The notes under the pieces were generated by a model that saw only the letters and a program-made list of their open reading frames with translations, did no database searches and was not told where the DNA came from. This document shows, in pieces, positions 8,963 through 16,823 of a stretch of DNA of 64,000 nt. The stretch's first letter is position 1. Each line of letters starts with the position of its first letter. The stretch is from Mycobacterium sp. E3198 (GTDB lineage: Bacteria; Actinomycetota; Actinomycetes; Mycobacteriales; Mycobacteriaceae), in assembly GCF_001667015.1 (NCBI RefSeq), contig NZ_LZIS01000123.1:1-64000 (forward strand). The letters are read 5' to 3'. Made by a program: the position numbers and the translations under genes.

Positions 8963-9718
8963 ATGCACCGAGTGTTTCGTTATCTGATCGTTATGGTAGC
9001 GATCGTCGGCATGGGCGCGCTGGGGAGCGCCGCACGCGCCGTTGCGTCCGTCCCCCTGCCCGAGCCGGTCCCCGGGGTTGCCTCAGTTTCGCCCGCTAAC
9101 GGGGCGGTGGTGGGCGTGGCCCACCCGTTGGTCGTCACGTTCACCGCGCCGGTCACCGATCGCGTTGCCGCCGAACGGACCATCCACGTCTCGTCGCCGA
9201 GCAACACACCGGGACACTTCGAGTGGGTCCAGAATGACGTCGTCCGGTGGGTGCCCAACCACTACTGGCCCGCCCACACCCATGTCTCGGCGGGTGTGCA
9301 AGCCCTGACGACGGGCTTCGACACCGGTGACGAACTACTCGGTGTGGCCAGCATCTCCGGGCACACCTTCACCGTCAGCCGAAACGGCGAGGTGCTGCGC
9401 ACGATGCCGGCGTCGATGGGCAAGCCCAGTCGCCCGACGCCGATCGGGAACTTCACCGCCCTGGAGAAGGAGCGCACCGTGGTGATGGACTCGCGGACGA
9501 TCGGCATCCCGCTGAGTTCCCCGGAGGGCTACAAGATCACGGCGTCGTACGCGGTCCGGGTCACCTGGAGCGGCGTGTATGTGCACTCGGCCCCATGGTC
9601 GGTGGACTCGCAGGGTCACGCCAATGTCAGCCACGGATGCATCAACCTGAGCCCGGACAACGCCGCCTGGTATTTCAACCAGGTCAACGTCGGTGACCCC
9701 ATCGAGGTCGTCGCCTGA
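8963..9718 (+). CDS. ldtA: L,D-transpeptidase LdtA (Mt1-type)
   Basis: 251-residue exported L,D-transpeptidase making 3-3 cross-links in peptidoglycan; same length as M. tuberculosis Rv0116c. The ATG at 8963 (M-H-R-V-F-R-Y) is preceded by AGGGTAGG; an upstream in-frame GTG is less likely. A signal peptide covers about residues 1-30 (A-V-A-S-V-P). An Ig-like domain follows (V-S-P-A-N-G-A-V-V-G-V-A-H-P ... G-H-F-E-W-V...W-V-P), then the YkuD catalytic domain from about residue 120 with Y-V-H-S-A-P-W and the active-site Cys226 in S-H-G-C-I-N-L. All catalytic residues are present. It is a target of carbapenems in this family. Confidence 0.95.
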   Translation: MHRVFRYLIVMVAIVGMGALGSAARAVASVPLPEPVPGVASVSPANGAVVGVAHPLVVTFTAPVTDRVAAERTIHVSSPSNTPGHFEWVQNDVVRWVPNHYWPAHTHVSAGVQALTTGFDTGDELLGVASISGHTFTVSRNGEVLRTMPASMGKPSRPTPIGNFTALEKERTVVMDSRTIGIPLSSPEGYKITASYAVRVTWSGVYVHSAPWSVDSQGHANVSHGCINLSPDNAAWYFNQVNVGDPIEVVA

Positions 9719-9727
9719 TCGCGGGAC

Positions 9728-10348
9728 CTAGCCGGGCAACCCGCTCTTGATCGCGGCGTCCTGCTTGCGCCCGACATCGAGCGCGATGGCCGGATCGATC
9801 GGATCGTTGGGGGCGCTGTCGAATTCGATGTTGACGATGGCCTTGCCCTCGCTGAACAGCAACACCGTCACCGCTTGGGAGTTGTCCGGCGAGTTGCCGG
9901 AGATCATGAAGCCGTTGGAGCCGACGTCGACCGGCTGCCACGTGCCGCTGACCTTTCCCGCATAGTTGGCCTTGGTCTTGTCAATAGCTGTTGGCGCCAC
10001 CGCGGGATCGGCGACGATCAGGATGGTGTCGCCGATCCGGCGGCTGTTGTCGGGGTTGGCGAAAAGCTGTGCGACACCGGTCGCGTTGTTCGGATTCAGG
10101 ACGGGGGGCTGGGGGGATTTGAAGTCACCGCCGATGTCGCTCGGCTTGATCAGCAACGAACTGTAATCGGCGGGCCGGCCCGGCGAAGGGGCCGTGACCG
10201 TGCTCGAGACGCTCGACGACGTGGCGGCACCCGATGTCGTCGAGGACGGGGGCGTCGAGGTTTTTTCGTCGGTGGCGCACCCGGTGACCACGGTGCCGAC
10301 CACTATGGTGGCGACCCCCCAGCCGGCGGCGATCCTGGCGAGTTCCAT
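9728..10348 (-). CDS. Putative mycobacterial lipoprotein
   Basis: 206-residue exported lipoprotein. The ATG at 10348 has GGGAGGAA at good spacing. The signal peptide ends in the lipobox V-V-T-G-C with acylated Cys24, followed by a Ser/Thr/Pro-rich linker and a globular domain containing L-L-I-K-P-S-D-I-G-G-D-F and I-G-D-T-I-L-I-V-A-D. The overall plan resembles small mycobacterial sensor-like lipoproteins, but I cannot name the family. It is convergent with ldtA at a 9-bp gap and divergent from the quinone oxidoreductase. Cell location (outer face of the membrane) is secure from the lipobox; function is unknown. Confidence 0.85.
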   Translation of the reverse strand: MELARIAAGWGVATIVVGTVVTGCATDEKTSTPPSSTTSGAATSSSVSSTVTAPSPGRPADYSSLLIKPSDIGGDFKSPQPPVLNPNNATGVAQLFANPDNSRRIGDTILIVADPAVAPTAIDKTKANYAGKVSGTWQPVDVGSNGFMISGNSPDNSQAVTVLLFSEGKAIVNIEFDSAPNDPIDPAIALDVGRKQDAAIKSGLPG

Positions 10349-10495
10349 GGCGTTCCTCCCGCGTCGATCCACAGTTCGGCCGACTGACGCTACTGCGAAA
10401 TGTCGGCGGGAACAAGGGCGCGCCAGGGAACCCGAAGCCCCAGGTTCGCGGCCTATGCTGGCGCGGGCGAGAGCCATTGGGGTGAGGAGAGCGCT

Positions 10496-11440
10496 ATGGC
10501 GGCTGGGGTGGCGCGTGCCGTACGGTTCGATCGTTACGGGGGCCGTGACGTCCTGTACGTGGCGGACGTGGAGATGCCGGCGCCAGGCCCGGGCGAGGTG
10601 CTCGTCGAGGTCCGCGCCGCCGGGATCAATCCGGGCGAGGCCGCCATCCGAACCGGCGCGCTACACGACATGTTCCCCGCCACCTTTCCTTCCGGTGAGG
10701 GCAGCGACCTCGCGGGAGTCGTGACCGCCACCGGACCGAAAGTGACGGAGTTCTCGGTGGGCGATGAGGTACTGGGGTTCAGCTTCCGCCGATCGAGCCA
10801 CGCCACGCACACCACCGTCCCGGTGGCTCAGCTGATTCGTAAGGCGCCCGAAATGCGTTGGGAGACAGCGGGTTCGCTCTACGTGGTCGGAGTGACGGCG
10901 TACGCCGCCGTCCGCGCGGTCGACCCGCAACAGGGCGAGACCGTCGCCGTTTCGGCCGCCGCGGGCGGGGTGGGCGGCCTGGTTGTGCAGCTGTTGGTCC
11001 TGCGCAAGGCGCGGGTGCTCGGCATCGCGGGGCCCGCCAACTTCGACTGGCTGCGTGCCCACGGCGTCACCCCGGTCGCATACGGGGACGGGCTGGCCGA
11101 TCGGCTTCGCGAGGCCGCGCCGAACGGAATCGACGCGTTCGTCGACCTGTTTGGCCCCGAGTACGTCCAACTCGCCGTGGATCTCGGTGTGCCGCCCGAG
11201 CGGATCGACACGATCATCGCGTTCCAGAAGGCCGGCGAGGTCGGCGCCAAGACCGAAGGCAGCGCCGAGGCGTCGACCACGGAGGTGCTCGCCGAGATGG
11301 CCGACCTGATTGTCGCGGGCGCCCTCGATTTCGAGGTCGCCGCCACCTATCCGCTCGACCGGGTCGCCGACGCCTACGAAGAACTCGAGAAGCGGCATAC
11401 CCGCGGCAAAATCGTTCTGCTGCCGAACGGTTCGCCGTAG
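10496..11440 (+). CDS. NADP-dependent quinone oxidoreductase-type MDR protein
   Basis: 314-residue medium-chain dehydrogenase/reductase of the quinone-oxidoreductase (zeta-crystallin-like) branch. ATG at 10496 follows GAGGAGA. The GroES-like half (residues 1-120) has R-A-A-G-I-N-P-G-E-A and lacks the catalytic-zinc Cys and the structural-zinc cluster; the Rossmann half has A-A-A-G-G-V-G-G-L-V-V-Q. The C-terminal half ends in G-K-I-V-L-L-P, as usual for this branch. NADPH-dependent reduction of an enone or quinone is expected. In M. tuberculosis this interval between the ldtA and acyltransferase orthologs holds heptose genes instead. The stop lies 10 bp from that of the convergent transporter. 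Confidence 0.87.
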   Translation: MAAGVARAVRFDRYGGRDVLYVADVEMPAPGPGEVLVEVRAAGINPGEAAIRTGALHDMFPATFPSGEGSDLAGVVTATGPKVTEFSVGDEVLGFSFRRSSHATHTTVPVAQLIRKAPEMRWETAGSLYVVGVTAYAAVRAVDPQQGETVAVSAAAGGVGGLVVQLLVLRKARVLGIAGPANFDWLRAHGVTPVAYGDGLADRLREAAPNGIDAFVDLFGPEYVQLAVDLGVPPERIDTIIAFQKAGEVGAKTEGSAEASTTEVLAEMADLIVAGALDFEVAATYPLDRVADAYEELEKRHTRGKIVLLPNGSP

Positions 11441-11450
11441 TTCTCGCGCG

Positions 11451-13184
11451 TCAGGCCATCCCGGCCTGCACGATCTTGACGATCACGAATACCACCGCCA
11501 CCACCAGATAACCGCGCAGGGTCAGCAGTCCCGCCCGACGGGCCGGCGAGAGGTACGGCCGGGCAAGCGTGGCGAGGCCGGGGGTCTGCCACCTCGACCG
11601 GTCCTGCCGACGCACGGCGCGCCGTTCCGCGGGGGTCAGCGACGGGGTGTCGTCGAGTTCGTCGACCTCCCCGGGGTCCAGGCCGCCGCCCAGCGCCCCC
11701 ACGATCGCCTCGGCGTCGCGCCGGTCGCGGTAGCGCCGGCCGGCGACGATGGTGGCGGCGCCGCCCACAATGCCGGTCACCGCGCCAACGGCCAGGCCGG
11801 CCTCGATGGTGGTCGTGGAGAGGCCCGGAAAGAAGGTCGTCGCCGTCAGCGCCAGCGACAGCAACACCAGACACCACACGACGGTCCACGCGACGACGTT
11901 CTGCCGCACCGTGTTTACCCACGGGCCGAGCACCGCGCGGTCGTTGCACAGCAAGACCAGGAACACGGTCGCCGAGGGCAGCAGGACGCCCGCGAGGGCC
12001 TGCACGCCCTGGGTCACCAGGCCGAGGATGTGGTCGGGGCTGAACGCGACGGCGGCGGACACGGCCAGCAGTGCCGCGTAGCCGCCGTAGAACAGCGGGG
12101 CCTCGCTGATCTTCCAGTGCAGCGAGTGCCGCCTGCCCAGCGCATCCCCGATGGCGTAGGTGGTGGCCAGCCCGATCGCGTTGGCCCCGATCAGCGAGGC
12201 GTCCAGCAGGATGATCGCGAAGAGCACCCCGACCGTGCTGTCGAGGTGCCGCGCCAGCCCCGAGGCGACCGCCCCGGCGTCGGTGAACCCACCCGCGCCG
12301 GCGGTGCCGGCGAACCCGAACGCCGTCACCGCCATCAAGGCCGTCGCCCCGGCCATCACGACGACGATGCCGATCACCAAATCGGCTCGCGCGTAGGGGA
12401 TCCAGCGGGCCGTGATCCGCTTGTCCACAACATTGGACTGCTGAAAGAACAGCTGCCACGGCGCGACGGTGGTGCCCACGATCGCGACGACCAACAGCAG
12501 GACGGTGGAATTCAGGCCACCCGGGAACTGCGGCACCAGGCCGCCGGCCGTTTCCTTGAGCGTGGGGTGCACCATCAGCACCATCGGGATGATCAGCACG
12601 TTCACCGCGATCAGCAGGAACATCAGCCCTTCCCAGCGGCGGAACGAGCCCCCGGCCACCACCGCGAACAGCAACACCGCGGCGGCGGGGATGGCGATCG
12701 CCTTGGGGCAGCCCAGAAAGCCGAGTGCCAGTGATACGCCGATGAATTCGGTCACGATGGTCAGGGCGTTGAGGATCAGCAGATCACCGACGCTGAAAGC
12801 GCCCCAGAACCTGCCGAAGCGCTCGAAGATCAACCGCGCGTGACCGACGCGGGTGACCGCGCCGAGCCGCAGCACCATTTCCTGGTTCACGTACAACACC
12901 GGGATCAGCAGCGCCAGCGTCCACAACAGGCCCATCCCGTAGTTCTGCCCCGCCTGCGCGTAGGTCGCCACGCCGCCGGCGTCGTTGTCGCCCACCATGA
13001 CGATCAGGCCGGGCCCGGTGATGACGAGCAGCGTGCGCAGGCGCGCCCAACCTCCCGCGGCGGCCCCGTGCGCGCCGGTGCCGTCACGCCGGATGCGGCC
13101 GAAAGCGCCGACGATGTCGCCGGTGTGGGCGGAATCGAGCACCGCCTGGTCGGTACCGCCGCGGGTCGGGATCGAGCTGGTCAC
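11451..13184 (-). CDS. NRAMP-related transporter with altered metal site, probable Mg2+ transporter (NRMT-like)
   Basis: 577-residue multi-spanning membrane protein of the NRAMP/SLC11 fold. The start is GTG at 13184, whose GTGA overlaps the TGA of the 60-aa gene upstream, indicating translational coupling. About 11 hydrophobic segments are visible. TM1 reads G-P-G-L-I-V-M-V-G then D-N-D-A-G-G (residues 66-71) where manganese/iron NRAMPs have D-P-G-N, and TM6 reads T-T-V-A-P-W-Q-L-F-F-Q-Q-S (A241-P242-W243) where they have M-P-H. Loss of the TM6 Met and TM1 Asn is the hallmark of NRAMP-related magnesium transporters. A charged domain between about 470 and 540 precedes a last TM helix. An M-box magnesium riboswitch lies upstream, so Mg2+ import is the best inference; Mn2+ or another divalent ion is the alternative. 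Confidence 0.85.
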   Translation of the reverse strand: MTSSIPTRGGTDQAVLDSAHTGDIVGAFGRIRRDGTGAHGAAAGGWARLRTLLVITGPGLIVMVGDNDAGGVATYAQAGQNYGMGLLWTLALLIPVLYVNQEMVLRLGAVTRVGHARLIFERFGRFWGAFSVGDLLILNALTIVTEFIGVSLALGFLGCPKAIAIPAAAVLLFAVVAGGSFRRWEGLMFLLIAVNVLIIPMVLMVHPTLKETAGGLVPQFPGGLNSTVLLLVVAIVGTTVAPWQLFFQQSNVVDKRITARWIPYARADLVIGIVVVMAGATALMAVTAFGFAGTAGAGGFTDAGAVASGLARHLDSTVGVLFAIILLDASLIGANAIGLATTYAIGDALGRRHSLHWKISEAPLFYGGYAALLAVSAAVAFSPDHILGLVTQGVQALAGVLLPSATVFLVLLCNDRAVLGPWVNTVRQNVVAWTVVWCLVLLSLALTATTFFPGLSTTTIEAGLAVGAVTGIVGGAATIVAGRRYRDRRDAEAIVGALGGGLDPGEVDELDDTPSLTPAERRAVRRQDRSRWQTPGLATLARPYLSPARRAGLLTLRGYLVVAVVFVIVKIVQAGMA

Positions 13185-13363
13185 CGGTGACCGGCCGGCC
13201 GGTCCGACGGATGACCGCCGAGCGAGGCGGTCACCACCGCGATCGGCATCCGCGAGACGTACAGGTTGGCGCGCTCCTGCGGGGTCAGGGCGGCACGCGC
13301 GCCCAGCCTGGCCGCAAACTGCCGGGTCGCGTTGGAAAGACGCTGTGTAACAACAAAAGCCAT
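13181..13363 (-). CDS. Small protein co-transcribed with the Mg-type transporter
   Basis: 60-residue basic protein beginning M-A-F-V-V-T-Q-R-L-S-N-A-T-R-Q-F with AGGAGA seven bases upstream of ATG at 13363. It contains L-T-P-Q-E-R-A-N-L-Y-V-S-R-M-P-I-A-V-V-T-A-S. No signal peptide; a weakly hydrophobic C-terminal third. Its stop overlaps the GTG start of the transporter by GTGA, so its translation probably delivers ribosomes to the transporter. It lies about 270 nt downstream of the M-box aptamer. It may be a regulatory or leader protein or a small transporter partner; I recognise no family. The ribosome binding site, coupling and codon use make it very likely to be translated. Confidence 0.75.
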   Translation of the reverse strand: MAFVVTQRLSNATRQFAARLGARAALTPQERANLYVSRMPIAVVTASLGGHPSDRPAGHR

Positions 13364-13460
13364 GATCTTCTCCTGACGCAAGTCCGATCGGCTCGTGGCG
13401 GCATCCGCAGCGACCCCGCAACGCGTTGCCACGCGCGGGGTTTCACGGGCACCCGAGAAG

Positions 13461-13535
13461 TCAGGCGGCAGAAGGAATGCCGGAACCGGATCGGGACAAG
13501 ACGGAATTCGGGTAGGGACTATCGCCGGGACTCAT
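13461..13535 (-). CDS. 24-codon leader ORF after the M-box
   Basis: ATG at 13535 follows the near-ideal Shine-Dalgarno AGGAGGTGA at 13543-13551 with 7 nt spacing. It encodes a 24-residue peptide starting M-S-P-G-D-S-P-Y-P-N and rich in Ser/Pro/Gly, ending at TGA 13461. It lies in the leader between the M-box aptamer and the 60-aa gene. The strongest Shine-Dalgarno near this leader serving a 24-codon ORF suggests a regulatory leader peptide, possibly the site where the riboswitch acts. Peptide conservation cannot be judged from one sequence. Confidence 0.55.
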   Translation of the reverse strand: MSPGDSPYPNSVLSRSGSGIPSAA

Positions 13536-13636
13536 CTCGCCCTCACCTCCTCACGGCCGGGACACACGCGGGTGTCGTCGCGTTCACCTGAACGGGAGAG
13601 GCGCGAATGGACGGCGGCAGACCGCCGGCCGCACCC

Positions 13637-13812
13637 CTCTCGTCGGAGCTTCGGCACTGCACGGCGTATCCGGAGGTGGCCGATGGTCACGATCCGGAAG
13701 CCACTTGGGCTCAACCCTTGGGTCCGGGAAGAGCTGTCCTGACCCGGGGCGTCTCTCGACGTTCGGGGTCAGTGGCCTGTATCCATGCAGACGCCTCACC
13801 TACCGAGGTGCT
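13637..13812 (-). promoter_or_regulatory. M-box (ykoK) magnesium riboswitch
   Basis: Read on the minus strand from 13812, the RNA shows the M-box hallmark blocks in order: GGTGAGGCGTCT at about 13789-13800, ACAGGCCACTGACC near 13767-13780, AACGTCGAGAGACGCC near 13749-13764, and a 3' block GTGCAGTGCCGAAGCTCCGA at 13644-13663. A closing P1 stem can form between CCTC near 13806 and GAGG near 13638. These match the known M-box consensus (GGUGAGGCUCC, AGACGCC, GUGCUAAAGCUC). M-box RNAs fold compactly with several Mg2+ ions and reduce expression of Mg transporters when Mg2+ is high. Here it precedes a leader ORF, a small gene and an NRAMP-related transporter. Confidence 0.92.
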
Positions 13813-13941
13813 TGCTCGTCCATCTTGCACGGCGGCCCTCGTGCTCGTCAAACGCGTTTACGCAACCTTGACGTGGGTTTGCGTTAACCGGCCCACCGGG
13901 GCGGTCCTTCGGCCCGCCCGCCGAGGCCTACCCTCGACGGC

Positions 13942-14601
13942 ATGGCCAATACCTTGCAGGCACCCAGCGTCGCGACCGTACTCGACCGGATGTACGCCGA
14001 AACGAAAGACCAGATGTCGCGGTTGCGGGAGCGGGTTGGCGATTTCGACCGGCCGATGAGCGCGCAGGAGCGCGCCGACGCCATGAGCGAGTTCTACATC
14101 CCCGTGACGCCGGAAGCCGGTCGCCTGCTCTACGCCCTGGTGCGCGCCACCCGGCCGGCGACGGTGGTCGAATTCGGCATGTCCTTCGGAATCTCCGCCG
14201 TGCATCTGGCGTCGGCGGTGCGCGACAACGGCACCGGCCGAGTGGTGACCACCGAGCTCAGCGCCCCCAAGATCGCCGCGGCCAGAAAGACGTTCGTCGA
14301 GACCGGCTTGGATGACGTGATCACCATCCTCGAGGGCGATGCGCTGACCACGCTGGCCGACCTCGACGGACCCGTCGAGTTCGTCCTGCTCGACGGGTGG
14401 AAGGACCTCTACCTGCCGCTGCTCGAGCTGCTCGAACCGCGCCTCACAGCGGGCGCGCTGATCGTCGCCGACAACGCCAGCGCCGCGGACATGCGGCCCT
14501 ACCTCGACCGGGTGCGCGAGCCGGTCAACGGGTATGTCAGCTTCAACTTCGCCGTTCGGGAGAGTGACAGCATGGAAATCAGCTGCCGCACGGGCGATTA
14601 A
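13942..14601 (+). CDS. SAM-dependent O-methyltransferase (family 3)
   Basis: 219-residue class I methyltransferase related to catechol/caffeoyl-CoA O-methyltransferases. The SAM-binding region reads V-V-E-F-G-M-S-F-G-I-S-A-V-H-L-A-S-A-V, followed by the acidic V-T-T-E-L-S and a metal/catalytic Asp region F-V-L-L-D-G-W-K-D-L-Y and A-D-N-A-S. The N-terminus is helical with R-E-R-V-G-D-F-D-R-P-M-S-A-Q-E-R. No signal peptide. It starts at ATG 13942, divergent from the M-box transcription unit, and ends 3 bp before the convergent acyltransferase. Substrate unknown; small phenolic or catechol-like substrates are usual in the family. Confidence 0.85.
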   Translation: MANTLQAPSVATVLDRMYAETKDQMSRLRERVGDFDRPMSAQERADAMSEFYIPVTPEAGRLLYALVRATRPATVVEFGMSFGISAVHLASAVRDNGTGRVVTTELSAPKIAAARKTFVETGLDDVITILEGDALTTLADLDGPVEFVLLDGWKDLYLPLLELLEPRLTAGALIVADNASAADMRPYLDRVREPVNGYVSFNFAVRESDSMEISCRTGD

Positions 14602-14604
14602 GGG

Positions 14605-16602
14605 CTATCGCAGGGATTCCTCGAGCCATGGCGTGAGCCATTTCACCCCCTCCGGGGTGAGGTGAACGCCGTCGCTGCGCACCTTGATGCCGTCGACCTT
14701 GGCGGTGTAAACGCCGTCGGGGCACAGCTTTTTGTTCAGGTCGAGGATCTGGACTCCCGGATGGTGGGCAACGGTTTTGCGCAGCATGGTGTTCCACAGG
14801 TTGACGCGGTCGGGTTGATCCTCGGGATACAGGCGACCGTCCGGCTTTTCGCCGCCCCGGCTGTAGGGCAGCGCGGCAACCACCACTCGCGCGCCGGTGG
14901 AGCCCACGATGTTCAGCGCCCGCTCGAGCTCGCCGTTGAGGTAGGCGTCGAAGGTGGGGTCGCCGATGTGCGTCCACTGGCCTTCGTTGACGCGATCGAC
15001 CGTCTCCCAGCGGCCGACGATCAGCAGCGCGACGTCCGGCTGGTCCTGGCCTATCTGCGCCGACCACCTGATGGGCCAGCCGTCGCATTCCGGCCTCTGC
15101 TCAAGGGTTTGGCCGATGTACCGGTACGGCGTGCCGCGCACCAGGCTGCAGCCGATGACGGTGTGGTCGAGGAAGGCGAACCCGGGTGTGGGCGGGAGGT
15201 AGTGCATCCACGTCCAGCCGATCGAATCGCCGAACACCGAAACCGTGAACGGCCGGTGCGGATCGCGGGGCGCCGGGCGGGCGCCGGTGGGCGGCGAGGG
15301 AGAGACCGCGGCGACGGCCGACACACCCGGCGGCAGGCCCTCGCGCAGGCCGGGCCCGGTGCCCACCGGGATCAGCAGCAGTGTCATTGCGGCGGCGCTG
15401 GCCACGGTCGCCGCGGCCAGCGGCAACAGTGGCACCCGCGCGGGCCGCCAGCGCCGGATCGGTTGTTCGATCAGCCACCAGGATGCGGCGGCGACCACCA
15501 CGGTGGCGGCGCACCGGGCGGCGAACAGCGGCAGGCCCGACCATCCGGTGCGTTCGCCGTTGAGCGCCAAAAAGATTGGCCAGTGCCACAGGTAGACGCC
15601 GTAGGAGATGGTGCCCAGCCACACCAGGGGCCGCAGGGCGAGGATGCGGGCGATCGCTCCGCGCTGCTCCATGGCCACCGGGGCGACCACGAGGACGGAC
15701 GCGACGGCAACCCCGATCAGCAAGCCGTGGCGAAACTCGCCCGCCGCGCCGGTCGCGTAGTGGGTCGCCGCGGCCAGACCGGCCAGCCCGAGCAGCGGCA
15801 GAATGCGTGCCATCCGCCGCCCCCACCGGGTGCGGACCAGGCACCACCCGCGGTTCATCGATGGCCAATCCCGCACCAGCAGGGCGGCCGCCGCCGAGCC
15901 GGTCAACAGCGCCTGGGCGCGGGTGTCGGTGCCGAAATAGATCCGGTCCCGCGTGCCGTCGGAGGCAAGGACGATGGCGAGCGCCGCGGACGCCAGCGCC
16001 CCGACGGTGGCGATCAGGAAGGTGGCGAACCGTACGTCGCCGACGGTGGCGCGCCGGAAGTAGCGCCTCGCGCGCGCGGCCAGCAGCAGCGTCACCCCGA
16101 TCAGCAGGACCGGCCAGACGAAGTAATACTGCTCCTCCACCCCCAGCGACCAGGTGTGCTGAAGCGGCGACGGCGGGGCGCCCTGGGTGAAATAGTCCGT
16201 CTTCTGGGCCACGAAGCGCCAATTGGCCACCCAGAGGAAGGCCGCGATCGCGTCGTCGCGCAACCCGGTGAGCGACTGGCTGGGGAGCAGCTCGCGGGCC
16301 GCGCCGACACTGAGCACCATCAGCAGCAACGCCGGCAGCAGCCGGCGCGCGCGCCTGATCCAAAAGCCGGTCAGCTCAATGCGACCGGTGCGCCGGAGCT
16401 CGTCCAACAGCAGCGAGGTGATGAGGAACCCGCTGAGGACGAAGAAGATGTCGACGCCGATGAAGCCGCCGCCCACGCCGGGAATGCCGCCGTGCCCGAC
16501 GAGCACCAGCGCGACCGCGATCGCGCGCAGCCCGTCCAGCGCCGGAATGCCGCTGCGCCGGTCGGGTTGATCCCAGATTGCAAGCCGACCGGCGCGGCGC
16601 AC
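14605..16602 (-). CDS. Membrane acyltransferase 3 with SGNH hydrolase domain (Rv0111-like)
   Basis: 665-residue OafA/WecH-type acyltransferase, ortholog of Rv0111 by position and architecture. The first about 400 residues form an acyltransferase-3 domain with some ten TM helices; G-I-P-A-L-D-G-L-R-A-I-A-V near residue 20 and an R/H motif region L-V-L-V-G-H-G-G are diagnostic. Residues about 440-665 form an external SGNH domain with F-G-D-S-I-G-W near its start and a C-terminal D-G-V-H-L-T-P-E-G catalytic Asp/His. Such proteins O-acetylate or O-acylate cell-envelope polysaccharides. The start is GTG 16602 with GGTGGGT upstream. In M. tuberculosis the next gene is the rhomboid protease; here a 16-kb block intervenes. 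Confidence 0.9.
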   Translation of the reverse strand: MRRAGRLAIWDQPDRRSGIPALDGLRAIAVALVLVGHGGIPGVGGGFIGVDIFFVLSGFLITSLLLDELRRTGRIELTGFWIRRARRLLPALLLMVLSVGAARELLPSQSLTGLRDDAIAAFLWVANWRFVAQKTDYFTQGAPPSPLQHTWSLGVEEQYYFVWPVLLIGVTLLLAARARRYFRRATVGDVRFATFLIATVGALASAALAIVLASDGTRDRIYFGTDTRAQALLTGSAAAALLVRDWPSMNRGWCLVRTRWGRRMARILPLLGLAGLAAATHYATGAAGEFRHGLLIGVAVASVLVVAPVAMEQRGAIARILALRPLVWLGTISYGVYLWHWPIFLALNGERTGWSGLPLFAARCAATVVVAAASWWLIEQPIRRWRPARVPLLPLAAATVASAAAMTLLLIPVGTGPGLREGLPPGVSAVAAVSPSPPTGARPAPRDPHRPFTVSVFGDSIGWTWMHYLPPTPGFAFLDHTVIGCSLVRGTPYRYIGQTLEQRPECDGWPIRWSAQIGQDQPDVALLIVGRWETVDRVNEGQWTHIGDPTFDAYLNGELERALNIVGSTGARVVVAALPYSRGGEKPDGRLYPEDQPDRVNLWNTMLRKTVAHHPGVQILDLNKKLCPDGVYTAKVDGIKVRSDGVHLTPEGVKWLTPWLEESLR

Positions 16603-16823
16603 CGGGGCTACCCACCGTGGCCGCCGAGCAGAACGCGCCGGCGCGGGGTGCCTCCCGCCCGGCTCAGCGTCCGCCGTTAACGCGCCCTGACCGACCTGTC
16701 GCCCGGCGCCAAAGTTGATGCCGATACGTCGCTGCCCCTCCTCGTGATCGGAGCAAGCCTAATTGCGACGCAGCCGGATTCAGCAGAAGACACGCGAGGG
16801 TGGACTGCGCAAGGAGCGGCCTT

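Noticed and set aside
13532..13714. 60-codon frame overlapping the M-box leader
   Set aside because: Its codons cross the aptamer and it lacks a ribosome binding site; the RNA structure explains the conservation.
16603..16823. Possible insertion boundary or IS remnant at the island's left edge
   Set aside because: No terminal inverted repeat, target-site duplication or transposase fragment was visible.
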